Below, one piece after another: positions 16,805 through 26,062 of a DNA stretch of 30,340 nucleotides. The notes beneath the pieces are model-generated. The model was not told the origin of the DNA and ran no database searches. It saw only the letters and a list, made by a program, of their open reading frames with translations. The position numbers and the translations under genes are program-made. How positions within the stretch are numbered: position 1 is the first letter of the stretch; each line of letters opens with the position of its first letter. Source of the stretch: DATCJU01 sp036562635 (GTDB lineage: Bacteria; Actinomycetota; Actinomycetes; Mycobacteriales; Pseudonocardiaceae). The stretch covers positions 1 to 30,340 of the forward strand of contig DATCJU010000108.1 of the NCBI GenBank assembly GCA_036562635.1, written 5' to 3'.

Positions 16805-17578
16805 GTGAGCCAGCCGATCCTCGAATTGCGGGCCGTCAACAAGAGCTTCGGACCCGTACACGTGCTGCACGACGTCGACTTCGCGGTGTGGCCGGGCGAG
16901 GTGACCGCACTTGTCGGTGACAACGGCGCCGGCAAGTCCACCCTCGTCAAGTGCATCGCCGGGATCCACCCCGTCGACTCCGGGGAGATCCTCTTCGACG
17001 GGCGGCCCGTGACGATCAACAGCCCGCGAGATGCCGCCGCACTCGGCATCGAGGTCGTCTACCAGGACCTCGCGCTGTGCGACAACCTCGACATCGTCGA
17101 CAACATGTTCCTCGGCCGGGAGACCACCCGAGGGGGTCTCCTCGACGACGCCGCCATGGAGGAGGCCGCTCGCAAGGTCCTGAAGGACCTGTCGGTGCGC
17201 ACCGTCAAGTCGGTCCGCACCCCGGTGTCCGCACTGTCCGGCGGTCAGCGACAGACCGTGGCCATCGCCAAGGCGGTGCTGTGGAACAGCCGTGTGGTGC
17301 TACTCGACGAACCCACCGCCGCGCTCGGCGTCGCCCAGACCAAGCAGGTCCTGGAGCTGGTCCGCCGCCTGGCCGACAACGGGCTCGGTGTGGTCCTGAT
17401 CAGCCACAACATGAACGACGTCTTCAGCGTCGCCGACCGGATCGCCGCGCTGTACCTGGGCCGCCTCGCCGCCGAGGTGCCTGCCGCCGAGGTGACCCAC
17501 AGCCAGGTGGTGGAACTGATCACCGCCGGGCGGTCCGGGGACCTGGGGATCGCCAAGCCGGAAACCGCGACCGTCTGA
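16805..17578 (+). CDS. xylG: Sugar ABC transporter ATPase, single-domain XylG type
   Basis: The 257-residue ATPase has Walker A GDNGAGKST (38-46), Q-loop VYQDLALC, signature LSGGQRQ (145-150), Walker B VVLLDEP (164-170) and an H-loop ISHNM. Classical XylG, RbsA and MglA are about 500 residues with two fused ABC modules; this one is a single module and is expected to dimerise, as in FrcA-like importers. It energises import with XylF and XylH. GTG at 16805 follows GGGAGGAC by 4 nt. It sits 240 bp after xylF and 21 bp before xylH. Confidence 0.92.
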   Translation: MSQPILELRAVNKSFGPVHVLHDVDFAVWPGEVTALVGDNGAGKSTLVKCIAGIHPVDSGEILFDGRPVTINSPRDAAALGIEVVYQDLALCDNLDIVDNMFLGRETTRGGLLDDAAMEEAARKVLKDLSVRTVKSVRTPVSALSGGQRQTVAIAKAVLWNSRVVLLDEPTAALGVAQTKQVLELVRRLADNGLGVVLISHNMNDVFSVADRIAALYLGRLAAEVPAAEVTHSQVVELITAGRSGDLGIAKPETATV

Positions 17579-17599
17579 CCGGACAGGGGAAGACGAGAC

Positions 17600-19069
17600 A
17601 TGACCGACATCCACACAAGCACAGGGGGAACCGCCGAGTCGGCGTCCCCGACTCCTGTCCCGTCCGGCTCCCAGGGCGGAGTGGCCGTCTCCGACTTCGG
17701 TATCGACACCACCCGGCGGGACGTCCGGGGCGCCCTCGCCGACTACGTCGCGCGGCTGCGCGGTGGCCAGCTCGGCGCCCTGCCCGCCCTTGCCGGTCTC
17801 GCCGTGCTGTTCGTGGTGTTCTCCACGCTCTCCCCGCAGTTCCTGACCCTGACCAATCTGGCCAACCTGGTGGCCCAGGGGGCGGGCATCACGGTGATCG
17901 CGATGGGCCTGGTGTTCGTCCTGCTGCTGGGGGAGATCGACCTCTCGGCCGGTACGGCGTCGGGCGTGACCGCGGCACTGTTCGCCCTGCACCTGCACAG
18001 CGACGGCAACCTGCTCGGCGCCCTGGGCGGCCCGGTGTTCACCATCACCTGCATCGCGCTCGTGATCGCGGCGGTCACCGCGCTCCTGGTGCGGTTGTGG
18101 GCGGCCGCGGTGCCGCCGATCATCGCGGTGCTGCTGGTCGTGCTCGGGTTGCCCGCCAATCCGTGGCTAGAGATGCTGCTCGCCGTGTGCGTGGGCACCG
18201 CCATCGGCTGCCTGACCGGCTTCCTGGTGGCGCGGGTCGGCATCCCCTCGTTCGTGGTGACCCTGGCGCTGTTCCTGGCTTGGCAGGGTGTGGTCCTGCA
18301 GTACATCGGCGAGGGCGGCACCCTGGGCATCAACGACGACGTGCTGTTCAACGTGGCCAACGGGAACCTGTCCACCGCGGGCAGCTGGGCGTTGATGATC
18401 GTCGCCGGTGGTGGGTACGCCGCCGTGGTGCTCGTCCGACACTTCGGGCGGCTGCGGCGCGGCCTGGTGGCCCAGCCGACCGCACTGGTTCTGGTCAAGG
18501 TCGGCCTGGTGGTGGTGCTCGGTGCCGCGGCCACCTACGCGCTCACCCTCAACCGCAGCCCGAACGACTTCGTGGTGATCTCCGGGGTGCCCTACGTGGT
18601 GCCGATCATCATCGCGCTGCTCGCACTGGGCACCCTCGTGTTGGACCGCACCCGTTACGGGCGGCACGTCTACGCGGTCGGCGGCAACGCCGAGGCCGCC
18701 CGCCGGGCGGGTATCGACGTCACCCGCATCCGGATGAGCGTCTTCGTGATCTCCGCCTCGGTGGCGGCCGTCGGCGCGATCATCTACTCCTCCAAGGTCG
18801 GTTCGGTGGACCCGCAGGCCGGTGGGGGGAACACCCTGCTGTTCGCGGTGGGTGCGGCGGTCATCGGTGGTACGTCGCTGTTCGGTGGCAAGGGCCGGGT
18901 CCGTGACGCGGTGGTCGGTGGTGCGGTGATCGCCACCATCGAGAACGGGCTGCGGTTGCTCAACCAACCCGCCGCCGTGGTGTCCATCGTGACCGGCCTG
19001 GTGCTGCTGCTGGCCGCCAGCGTGGACGCCCTGTCCCGACGCCGGGCCAAGGCGACCGGTCGCGGCTGA
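17600..19069 (+). CDS. xylH: Sugar ABC transporter permease, XylH type
   Basis: The 489-residue permease starts with about 60 hydrophilic residues and then has roughly ten or more membrane segments (for example LPALAGLAVLFVVFSTLSP and VPIIIALLALGTLVL). It has the family cytoplasmic loop RYGRHVYAVGGNAEAARRAG, which contacts the ATPase, and GEIDLSAGTASGV, conserved in the BPD_transp_2 family. The size is larger than RbsC (about 320) and like XylH. ATG at 17600 follows AGGGGAAG. It is the last gene of the importer; a hairpin and the ROK gene follow. Confidence 0.92.
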   Translation: MTDIHTSTGGTAESASPTPVPSGSQGGVAVSDFGIDTTRRDVRGALADYVARLRGGQLGALPALAGLAVLFVVFSTLSPQFLTLTNLANLVAQGAGITVIAMGLVFVLLLGEIDLSAGTASGVTAALFALHLHSDGNLLGALGGPVFTITCIALVIAAVTALLVRLWAAAVPPIIAVLLVVLGLPANPWLEMLLAVCVGTAIGCLTGFLVARVGIPSFVVTLALFLAWQGVVLQYIGEGGTLGINDDVLFNVANGNLSTAGSWALMIVAGGGYAAVVLVRHFGRLRRGLVAQPTALVLVKVGLVVVLGAAATYALTLNRSPNDFVVISGVPYVVPIIIALLALGTLVLDRTRYGRHVYAVGGNAEAARRAGIDVTRIRMSVFVISASVAAVGAIIYSSKVGSVDPQAGGGNTLLFAVGAAVIGGTSLFGGKGRVRDAVVGGAVIATIENGLRLLNQPAAVVSIVTGLVLLLAASVDALSRRRAKATGRG

Positions 19070-19137
19070 GGCAGGCGGCGGGACCGGCGCCGCGGCGGAC
19101 CGGTTCGGAGCCCCGTCACCGGGGAAAGCATCGGGAG

Positions 19138-19164
19138 AGGTGGCGGCCGGGGTGGCCGCCACCT
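19138..19164 (+). terminator. Hairpin between xylH and the ROK gene
   Basis: An 11-bp perfect stem (19138-19148 with 19154-19164), 5-nt loop, lies between xylH and the ROK start at 19187. It probably ends the importer transcript. Confidence 0.65.
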
Positions 19165-19186
19165 GCCCTTGCGACGAGGAGAAGGT

Positions 19187-20362
19187 GTGCCCAGCCCACG
19201 CACCGCGGGAACCCGTCCGGAGGAGGTACGTCGACACAACCGGGCCGCGCTGCTCCGTCGACTGCACGTGGGCGGTCCGTGCACCCGTACCGCACTGGCC
19301 GCCGACCTCGGGCTCAACCGGAGCACGATCAAGGCACTCGTCGACGAGCTGAGTGGAGCGGGTCTGGTCGTCGAACGGACTCCGGACCGGCACACCAGGG
19401 CGGGGCGGCCGTCGTTGCTGGTGGTGCCGCAGCCCCGTGCCGTGGTGGTCCTGGCCGTGGACGTGGGCGTGGAGCGGGCCACGGTGGCCGCGGTGGGGAT
19501 CGGCGGCGAGGTACTGGGGGAGCGCACCTGGGACCTGGAACGCGGCAGCAGCGCACCCGAGGCGGTGGTCGAGGCGGTGGTGGACGCCGCCCGACAGCTC
19601 GCTGCCCAGCTGGAGTGCGAGCCCGTGGCCATCGGGGTGTCCGTACCGGGACTGGTCCACCACGGCACCGGTGTGGTGCATGAGGCACCCAACCTGCACT
19701 GGCGGAAGGTGCCGCTGGGAGCCCAGCTCACGGCGGCACTGGGGTTGCCCGCCCACGTGGGTAACGACGCCGATCTCGGGGCGCTCGCCGAGCACCTGCG
19801 CGGTGCGGCCCGCGACGTGGCCGACACGGTCTACCTCTCGGCCGACGTCGGCATCGGCGGGGGCATCATCCGGGACGGGATGCTGCTGCGCGGTGACCTC
19901 GGGTTCCTGGGTGAGCTGGGACACATGGTGGTCCGGCCGGACGGGCGGGCCTGCTACTGCGGCTGCCGGGGTTGCTGGGAGACCGAGATCGGTGAGGACG
20001 CACTGGGGCGGGCACTGGGGTTACCCGCAGGAGCGCACCGCTCCACCATCCTGGCCCGGCTCCGGGCGCTGGCCGAGAAACCCGAGGCGGCCTGGCGCGC
20101 CCTGGAGGGGTTTGCCGAGTGGCTGGCCCTGGGGTTGGCGAACACGGTGAACGTGCTGGCCCCGCAGCTCGTGGTGTTGGGGGGCCTGCTCGCGGCGCTG
20201 CCGGAGTCGGTGGTGCGTCGGGTGGGCACCCAGATGCGACGCCGTAGCCTCACCGCGCGCGCGGCCGGGCACATCCGGCTCGCCAGATCCACACTCGGCG
20301 ACCGCGCGCCCCTGATCGGTGCGGCGGAGCTGGTGTTCGGCCCCGTACTCGCCCACATTTAG
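19187..20362 (+). CDS. ROK-family transcriptional repressor (XylR-like)
   Basis: The 391-residue protein has an N-terminal winged helix-turn-helix (about residues 12-65: TRTALAADLGLNRSTIKALVDEL) fused to a ROK sugar-kinase fold. The ROK part shows VGNDADLGALAEH, the GHMVVRPDGRACYCG region, and a zinc motif CYCGCRGCWE (consensus CxCGxxGCxE). Proteins of this build bind operators and release them on binding a sugar; the position after xylFGH suggests control of that operon. The kinase-type ATP site is only partly conserved (DVGVERATVAAVG), fitting a regulator rather than an enzyme. GTG at 19187 follows AGGAGAAGG directly. Confidence 0.9.
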   Translation: MPSPRTAGTRPEEVRRHNRAALLRRLHVGGPCTRTALAADLGLNRSTIKALVDELSGAGLVVERTPDRHTRAGRPSLLVVPQPRAVVVLAVDVGVERATVAAVGIGGEVLGERTWDLERGSSAPEAVVEAVVDAARQLAAQLECEPVAIGVSVPGLVHHGTGVVHEAPNLHWRKVPLGAQLTAALGLPAHVGNDADLGALAEHLRGAARDVADTVYLSADVGIGGGIIRDGMLLRGDLGFLGELGHMVVRPDGRACYCGCRGCWETEIGEDALGRALGLPAGAHRSTILARLRALAEKPEAAWRALEGFAEWLALGLANTVNVLAPQLVVLGGLLAALPESVVRRVGTQMRRRSLTARAAGHIRLARSTLGDRAPLIGAAELVFGPVLAHI

Positions 20363-20391
20363 CCCCGGTGGCCGCCCGGGTACCGACACGA

Positions 20392-20423
20392 CGAACGGGC
20401 GGGGTGACCACCCCGCCCGTTCG
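20392..20423. terminator. Palindromic bidirectional terminator after the ROK gene
   Basis: Bases 20392-20406 and 20409-20423 are perfect 15-bp complements with almost no loop. It lies between the convergent ROK and DUF7455 genes and starts 30 nt after the ROK stop. Confidence 0.8.
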
Positions 20424-20467
20424 TTCTCCGGTGTTCACGTGTTCACGTTCGTCACATCACCGGCTGC

Positions 20468-20647
20468 TCAGTCCCGGGACAATTCGGCGTCCAGCTCACG
20501 CAGCTTGGCCTCGTGCTCACGAGCGTGGTGCCCACAGAACAGCAGCTCGCCCCCCGAGGGGAGCACGGCGCGCACTCGGGCGGCGGCCCCGCAGCGGTCG
20601 CAGCGGTCAGCGGCGGTCAGCTCGGGGCGGGTGAGCGTGCTCGGCAT
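20468..20647 (-). CDS. DUF7455-type mini-protein with Cys motifs
   Basis: The 59-residue product reads MPSTLTRPELTAADRCDRC, continues GAAARVRAVLPSGGELLFCGHH and ends in a charged helix rich in Glu/Arg/Leu. The CxxC (residues 16-19) plus a Cys-Gly-His-His pair (38-41) make a small zinc-ribbon-like site. Similar actinobacterial mini-proteins next to sigA are, from memory, called DUF7455; function unknown. ATG at 20647 follows GGAGGGAG. Its leader contains a hairpin just upstream of the ribosome site. It is divergent from the EamA gene. Confidence 0.8.
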   Translation of the reverse strand: MPSTLTRPELTAADRCDRCGAAARVRAVLPSGGELLFCGHHAREHEAKLRELDAELSRD

Positions 20648-20666
20648 GTCGATCTCCCTCCGTCCC

Positions 20667-20687
20667 GGCGTCGGCTCGGCCGACGCC
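20667..20687 (-). promoter_or_regulatory. Hairpin in the leader of the DUF7455 gene
   Basis: GGCGTCGGC (20667-20675) and GCCGACGCC (20679-20687) form a 9-bp stem with a 3-nt loop, ending about 20 nt before the start codon and just upstream of the ribosome site. Confidence 0.45.
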
Positions 20688-20746
20688 TCGATCCGGCTCC
20701 GACCACCAACAACCCCCGATCGGGGACCGCGGTGCTCGCAACTCCA

Positions 20747-20774
20747 CTCTTACAGACGTTTGGCGGTTCGTCAG
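20747..20774 (-). promoter_or_regulatory. Possible promoter of the DUF7455 gene
   Basis: On the minus strand CTGACG (20774-20769), 16 nt, TAAGAG (20752-20747). It would give a leader of about 95 nt that includes the hairpin. Confidence 0.35.
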
Positions 20775-20819
20775 TGTTCCGACCGCACAAGCGAGCCCCA
20801 TCACGTCGAAAGAACCCGG

Positions 20820-21755
20820 ATGCAGCAGCGCGATGTACTTCGGCATGCTCAACGCGTGCTCTCCGTGACTCGTGCTGGCCTGATGGACCGAGTCCCCGCT
20901 CCACTGCTTTTCCTGGTCAGCGGCACTTCCCTGTATTTCGGCGCCGCGGTGGCGGTGATGTTGTTCGCCGAGTTGTCACCCTCTGCGGTGGCGTGGTTGC
21001 GCCAGTTGGGTGCTGCTGTGTTGTTGTTGGCCTGGCGTCGACCGGGCCGGGAGGCCTGGCGCGGGCGTCGTTTCGTCCTGGCGGCCACGTTCGGTCTGGT
21101 GACCGCGTTGATGAACCTCACCTTCTACGAGGCGATCGCCCGGCTTCCCCTGGGCACCGGGGTGTCCATCGAGTTCCTGGGCCCCATCGCGGTGGCCGCG
21201 TTCGGCTCCCGGACCCGCCGGGACGTGCTCGCCCTGCTGTGTGTGGTCCTGGGCGTGGCCCTGATGGCCGACGTGCGCTGGGAGGGCAGCCGGCTGGGGG
21301 TGCTGCTGATCCTGGGCGCAGCGGCCCTGTGGGCGGGTTACATCGTGCTCGGCAAGCTGGTGGCCCGGGGCGGTACGGGGATCGACGATCTGGCGGTGGG
21401 ATTCACCGCGGCCACCGTCGTGCTGTCCCCGCTGGCCTGGCAGACCGGGCCGGTCTGGGAGTCCCCCCGCTTGCTCCTGCTGGCGGTGGGGGTCGGGCTG
21501 CTGTCCACCGTCGTCCCCTACGGCCTGGACCAGGTGGTGCTGCGCCGGGTGGGCCAGGCGCGGTTCGCGCTGCTGCTGGCCCTGCTTCCGGTCACCGCCA
21601 CCCTCATGGGCCTGCTGGTGCTCAGGCAGGTGCCCACTCCGGCCGAGGCGGTGGGTATCTGCGCGGTCGCCGTCGGTGTCCTGCTCAGCGGGCGGGACCA
21701 GCAGGGCCGGGAACCGGACCGGGAGCCGGGGGCCACCCCCGCCGAACCGGGATGA
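20820..21755 (+). CDS. EamA-family (RhtA-like) exporter
   Basis: The protein (about 311 residues) has ten hydrophobic segments in two repeats, as in EamA/DMT transporters. Recognisable parts are SGTSLYFGAAVAVMLFAELSP in the first repeat, TFYEAIARLPLGTGVSIEFLGP (typical of RhtA-like threonine/homoserine exporters) and the second-repeat WAGYIVLGKLVARGG and VLRRVGQARFALLLALLPV. It likely exports amino acids or other small metabolites; the substrate is not determined. The start is uncertain: ATG 20820 has only a weak purine stretch upstream and ATG 20883 has none. It is convergent with sigA, with a terminator between. Confidence 0.85.
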   Translation: MQQRDVLRHAQRVLSVTRAGLMDRVPAPLLFLVSGTSLYFGAAVAVMLFAELSPSAVAWLRQLGAAVLLLAWRRPGREAWRGRRFVLAATFGLVTALMNLTFYEAIARLPLGTGVSIEFLGPIAVAAFGSRTRRDVLALLCVVLGVALMADVRWEGSRLGVLLILGAAALWAGYIVLGKLVARGGTGIDDLAVGFTAATVVLSPLAWQTGPVWESPRLLLLAVGVGLLSTVVPYGLDQVVLRRVGQARFALLLALLPVTATLMGLLVLRQVPTPAEAVGICAVAVGVLLSGRDQQGREPDREPGATPAEPG

Positions 21756-21806
21756 GCGGAACCTCCGTGTCCGATGTGTCCGTCGGAGGACACGGACGGA
21801 GACACG

Positions 21807-21843
21807 GGACGACCCCCGGGGCGGGTGCCACCGGGGGTCGTCC
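21807..21843. terminator. Bidirectional terminator between EamA gene and sigA
   Basis: A 13-bp perfect stem (21807-21819 with 21831-21843) with an 11-nt loop sits between the two convergent stops. Confidence 0.75.
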
Positions 21844-21867
21844 GTCGGGTAGGAAGGGGCAGACCCC

Positions 21868-23289
<1,422 letters not shown>

Positions 23290-23393
23290 GTACGCCCTTT
23301 CGCGACGGTCGATCACGGCAGGCCGGAGGACGCGAACCTCGGCCGCCAGCGGTCGGGGGAGAATTCCGTGGATCGTCACCACGGTTGCGTTCC

Positions 23394-23399
23394 ATTGTA
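23394..23399 (-). promoter_or_regulatory. Candidate -10 element of sigA
   Basis: TACAAT on the minus strand, preceded by T (TTACAAT), lies about 105 nt upstream of the sigA start. It is one of the best vegetative -10 matches in the window. The -35 side is not clear. Confidence 0.5.
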
Positions 23400-23487
23400 A
23401 CGACGACGACCTGGTTGGGTTGTGGCCTGAGCCGAGGCGTGCGGATTCCACCGGCCGGCGCAGTCCTGGCCGAATCGGACTATGGGA

Positions 23488-23523
23488 GGGCCGCCCAGGG
23501 GCAGGTCACACGGCGGGCGGCCC
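23488..23523 (-). terminator. Terminator of ppgK
   Basis: GGGCCGCCC (23488-23496) pairs with GGGCGGCCC (23515-23523), a 9-bp stem 12 nt after the ppgK stop. It separates ppgK from sigA. Confidence 0.6.
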
Positions 23524-23535
23524 CGGTTTGGGTGG

Positions 23536-24300
23536 TCAGTCCACCACGAAGCGTTCGTGCACGGCAATGGCGGCACCGACGATCCCGGCGTCGTTCTTCA
23601 GCGTCGCCGGTACCACCTCGGTCCGCACGTCGAGCAGCGGCAGCCACTTGTGGGCCTTCTTGCTGACCCCGCCGCCCGCGATGATCAGGTCCGGCCAGAT
23701 CAGGTCCTCCAGCGCCCGGATGTAGCGGGTCACCCGCGCGGCCCACTCCTCCCAGGATAGGTCGAGCTCGTCCTTGACCGACGCGGCGGCCCGGGTCTCC
23801 GCGTCGTGCCCGTCCACCTCCAGGTGCCCCAGCTCGGTGTTCGGCACCAGCTTGCCGTCCAGGAACACGGCGCTGCCGATCCCGGTGCCGAACGTGAGCA
23901 GCACGACGGTGCCGGAACGGCCGACACCCGCGCCGTAGCGCATCTCGGCCAGGCCGGCCGCGTCGGCGTCGTTGAGCACCAGCACCTCGTCCCGACTGCG
24001 GCCCAGGCGTTCGGCGAACAGGGCGGCGGCGTCCGTGCCGATCCACCCCTTGTCGACGTTGGCCGCGGTGCGTGCGGTCCCGCCCGTGACCACGCACGGC
24101 AGTGTCACACCGACCGGTCCGTGCCAGTCGAACTTGTCGACGATCTCGGCGATCACGTCGGCCACGGCGTCCGGCGTCGACGGCTGCGGCGTGGGGATAC
24201 GCAGTCGCTCGCCGTCCAGCGCACCGGCCTGGACGTCAACCAGGCAGCCCTTGATCCCGGAGCCACCGACATCAACCCCGAACCCGCGGGTAGTGCCCAT
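23536..24300 (-). CDS. ppgK: Polyphosphate glucokinase
   Basis: The 254-residue ROK-type kinase starts MGTTRGFGVDVGGSGIKGC (phosphate-1 motif) and has VLNDADAAGLAEMRYGAG, LTFGTGIGSAVF (phosphate-2), the substrate loop NTELGHLEVDGHDAE with the conserved Glu-Leu-Gly-His, and IIAGGGVSKKAHKWLPLL. It phosphorylates glucose in the cytosol using polyphosphate or ATP. It has no HTH and no zinc motif, unlike the ROK regulator in this window. ATG at 24300 follows AAGGA at 9 nt. ppgK next to sigA and suhB is a conserved actinobacterial arrangement. Divergent from the inositol monophosphatase gene. Confidence 0.96.
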   Translation of the reverse strand: MGTTRGFGVDVGGSGIKGCLVDVQAGALDGERLRIPTPQPSTPDAVADVIAEIVDKFDWHGPVGVTLPCVVTGGTARTAANVDKGWIGTDAAALFAERLGRSRDEVLVLNDADAAGLAEMRYGAGVGRSGTVVLLTFGTGIGSAVFLDGKLVPNTELGHLEVDGHDAETRAAASVKDELDLSWEEWAARVTRYIRALEDLIWPDLIIAGGGVSKKAHKWLPLLDVRTEVVPATLKNDAGIVGAAIAVHERFVVD

Positions 24301-24454
24301 CCCGAGGTCCTTCCTACTCGATTCAGTTGCGGAGTTGGCCAGACGATAGGGCATGCGGCTCCGCACGTCCCATCCTCCCGTGTGAACCTCCTGGTGACGA
24401 GGGATACGCCACGCTGTTCTCGCCCCGGACCGCGGAATGTGATCGGATGGAGGC

Positions 24455-25312
24455 GTGGGAGCTGTCGAACGGAGGACGGCGGACCACCCGGACGTCGACG
24501 AGCTGCGCGACGTGGCGGTACGGGTGGCGCGGGAGGCCGCCGAGCTGGTGCAGCGCGTCCGGGATTCGGCGGTGACCGAGGTGGACACCAAGAGCACCCA
24601 GACCGACGTGGTGACCGCCGCCGACCGGGCCGCCGAACGGCTGGTCCGGGAGCGGCTGGCCGAGCTGCGGCCCGGGGATGTGGTGTTCGGTGAGGAGGAG
24701 GGTGGCCAGACGGCCCCGCCCGGCAGGGTGACCTGGGTCGTCGACCCCATCGACGGCACCGTGAACTACCTCTACGGCTACCCGTGCTACGCCGTGTCGG
24801 TCGCGGCACAGGTGGACGGTGTCTCCGTGGCCGGGGCGGTGGTGGAACCGGTCACCGGTCGGGTGTGGAGCGCGGCGCGGGGCCGGGGTGCGGTCCGGGA
24901 CGGCATGCCGCTGCGGGTGTCGACGGCCACCCGGTTGGACCTGGCGCTGGTGGCCACCGGGTTCGCGTACTCGGCCGAACGTCGCAGCCGGCAGGCCGCG
25001 GTGGCCGGTGCCCTGCTCGGCCAGGTGCGGGACATCCGGCGGGGAGGTGCGGCCTCACTCGACCTGTGCGCGGTGGCGGCCGGCTGGCTCGACGCCTACT
25101 ACGAGCACGGGCTGTCCCGCTGGGACTGGGCGGCGGGGGCGTTGATCGCCGAGGAGGCCGGGGCCGTGGTGCGGCTGCCGGGGACCGTCACCGGGCAGGG
25201 TGCCGCCGGCTCGGCGGGGGACCTGGGCGCGGACTGCCTGCTGGTCGCGACCCCCGGCGTGGCCCAGGAGCTCGTACGGGCACTGGAGGGGGCCGGGGCC
25301 GCCACCGTGTAG
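24455..25312 (+). CDS. suhB: Inositol monophosphatase family protein
   Basis: The protein (about 285 residues) has the metal-binding motifs of the family: TDVVTAADRAAERL, GEEEGG (Glu), WVVDPIDGTVNYLYGYP (Asp-Pro-Ile-Asp-Gly-Thr) and the C-terminal WDWAAGALIAEEAGA. It hydrolyses inositol monophosphate or similar sugar phosphates with Mg2+; in mycobacteria the homologue feeds inositol into phosphatidylinositol and mycothiol pathways. GTG at 24455 has GGAGG nearly abutting, so the exact start may be a few codons off. Convergent with cei; its stop codon lies in the loop of a hairpin. Confidence 0.93.
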   Translation: MGAVERRTADHPDVDELRDVAVRVAREAAELVQRVRDSAVTEVDTKSTQTDVVTAADRAAERLVRERLAELRPGDVVFGEEEGGQTAPPGRVTWVVDPIDGTVNYLYGYPCYAVSVAAQVDGVSVAGAVVEPVTGRVWSAARGRGAVRDGMPLRVSTATRLDLALVATGFAYSAERRSRQAAVAGALLGQVRDIRRGGAASLDLCAVAAGWLDAYYEHGLSRWDWAAGALIAEEAGAVVRLPGTVTGQGAAGSAGDLGADCLLVATPGVAQELVRALEGAGAATV

Positions 25313-25322
25313 GGCCCCGGCC
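25291..25322 (+). terminator. Hairpin spanning the suhB stop codon
   Basis: GGCCGGGGCC (25291-25300) pairs with GGCCCCGGCC (25313-25322), with the TAG stop in the loop. In the 30-bp gap between convergent suhB and cei it may terminate both. Confidence 0.55.
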
Positions 25323-25342
25323 GTGCCGGTCTTGCGTGGGTG

Positions 25343-26062
25343 TCAGCAGTACACGTCGCGGGCGGCCTTGAGCAGGTCCTCGTCCACCGGGGCGCGTCGG
25401 GCCTCGGCCTGGGCCTGCTGGCCACCGACGTTCTGGGTGGGGTGCTGTTCCGCCCACTCCCGCAGGTCGTCGAGCACCTGGCGCGCCTCGGCACTGGGAC
25501 GGACGTCGTCGAACTTCGTCCCCAGGGCGAGGTCCACCGTCGCGTCCTGCCGCCCGTCCCGCACCAGCTGGGCGCAGGGGATGAGCAGGCTGAGGGTCCG
25601 CGCCGCGCTCGCCCCGTTGGGGCCGAAGCGGATCTGCCCGTAGCACTCCAGGTTGAAGTCCGGGTACAACGGGTCGTTGGCCGGTTCACCCGCCTTGTTC
25701 ACCCCGACGCTGTAGAGCTCCTCGGCCACCATGCCGGCCTCGCTGCGCTTACCGTTGGCGTTGAGCACGCGCACGTACACCTCGGGCGGGGGTGCCGGGT
25801 CGGTACGGTCCAGGGCGTCGCGCGGCAACGGCTCCCCCGGGGTGGGGGAGGGCTGGTCCGGATCGGCGGCGTCCGGGACCACCTGGGGCGGGTTGCACCG
25901 CGTGGCCGCCTCCAGGTCCTCCACGGTGTTGAACACCTTGCTCCACACCATTCCGGCGAGCACGGCCAGAACGGCGAGCATGATCAGGGCCGGTAGGGGC
26001 CTGCGCCGCCGGTAGCGCGACCGTCCGGTAACGGCACCGCTCCTCGCAACCGCGGCAGCCAC
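25343..26062 (-). CDS. cei: Cei-like envelope integrity protein with LytR C-terminal domain
   Basis: The 239-residue protein has a short basic N-terminus (RSRYRRRRP), one membrane segment (residues about 23-42), a Pro-rich spacer and an extracytoplasmic LytR_C-type domain (EVYVRVLNANGKRSEAGMVAEEL). It ends in an acidic helix and a C-terminal Cys. Four extracytoplasmic cysteines are visible (TRCNPP, LECYG, IPCAQ and the terminal C), suggesting disulfides. Mycobacterial Rv2700 (Cei) at the same place in the gene order is known to affect envelope integrity. GTG at 26062 follows AGGGAGG at 9 nt. Confidence 0.88.
   Translation of the reverse strand: MAAAVARSGAVTGRSRYRRRRPLPALIMLAVLAVLAGMVWSKVFNTVEDLEAATRCNPPQVVPDAADPDQPSPTPGEPLPRDALDRTDPAPPPEVYVRVLNANGKRSEAGMVAEELYSVGVNKAGEPANDPLYPDFNLECYGQIRFGPNGASAARTLSLLIPCAQLVRDGRQDATVDLALGTKFDDVRPSAEARQVLDDLREWAEQHPTQNVGGQQAQAEARRAPVDEDLLKAARDVYC

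Noticed and set aside
16951..18906. 651-codon plus-strand open frame across xylG-xylH
   Set aside because: Wrong frame of two well-recognised ABC genes; Arg/Gly/Pro-rich with no motif.
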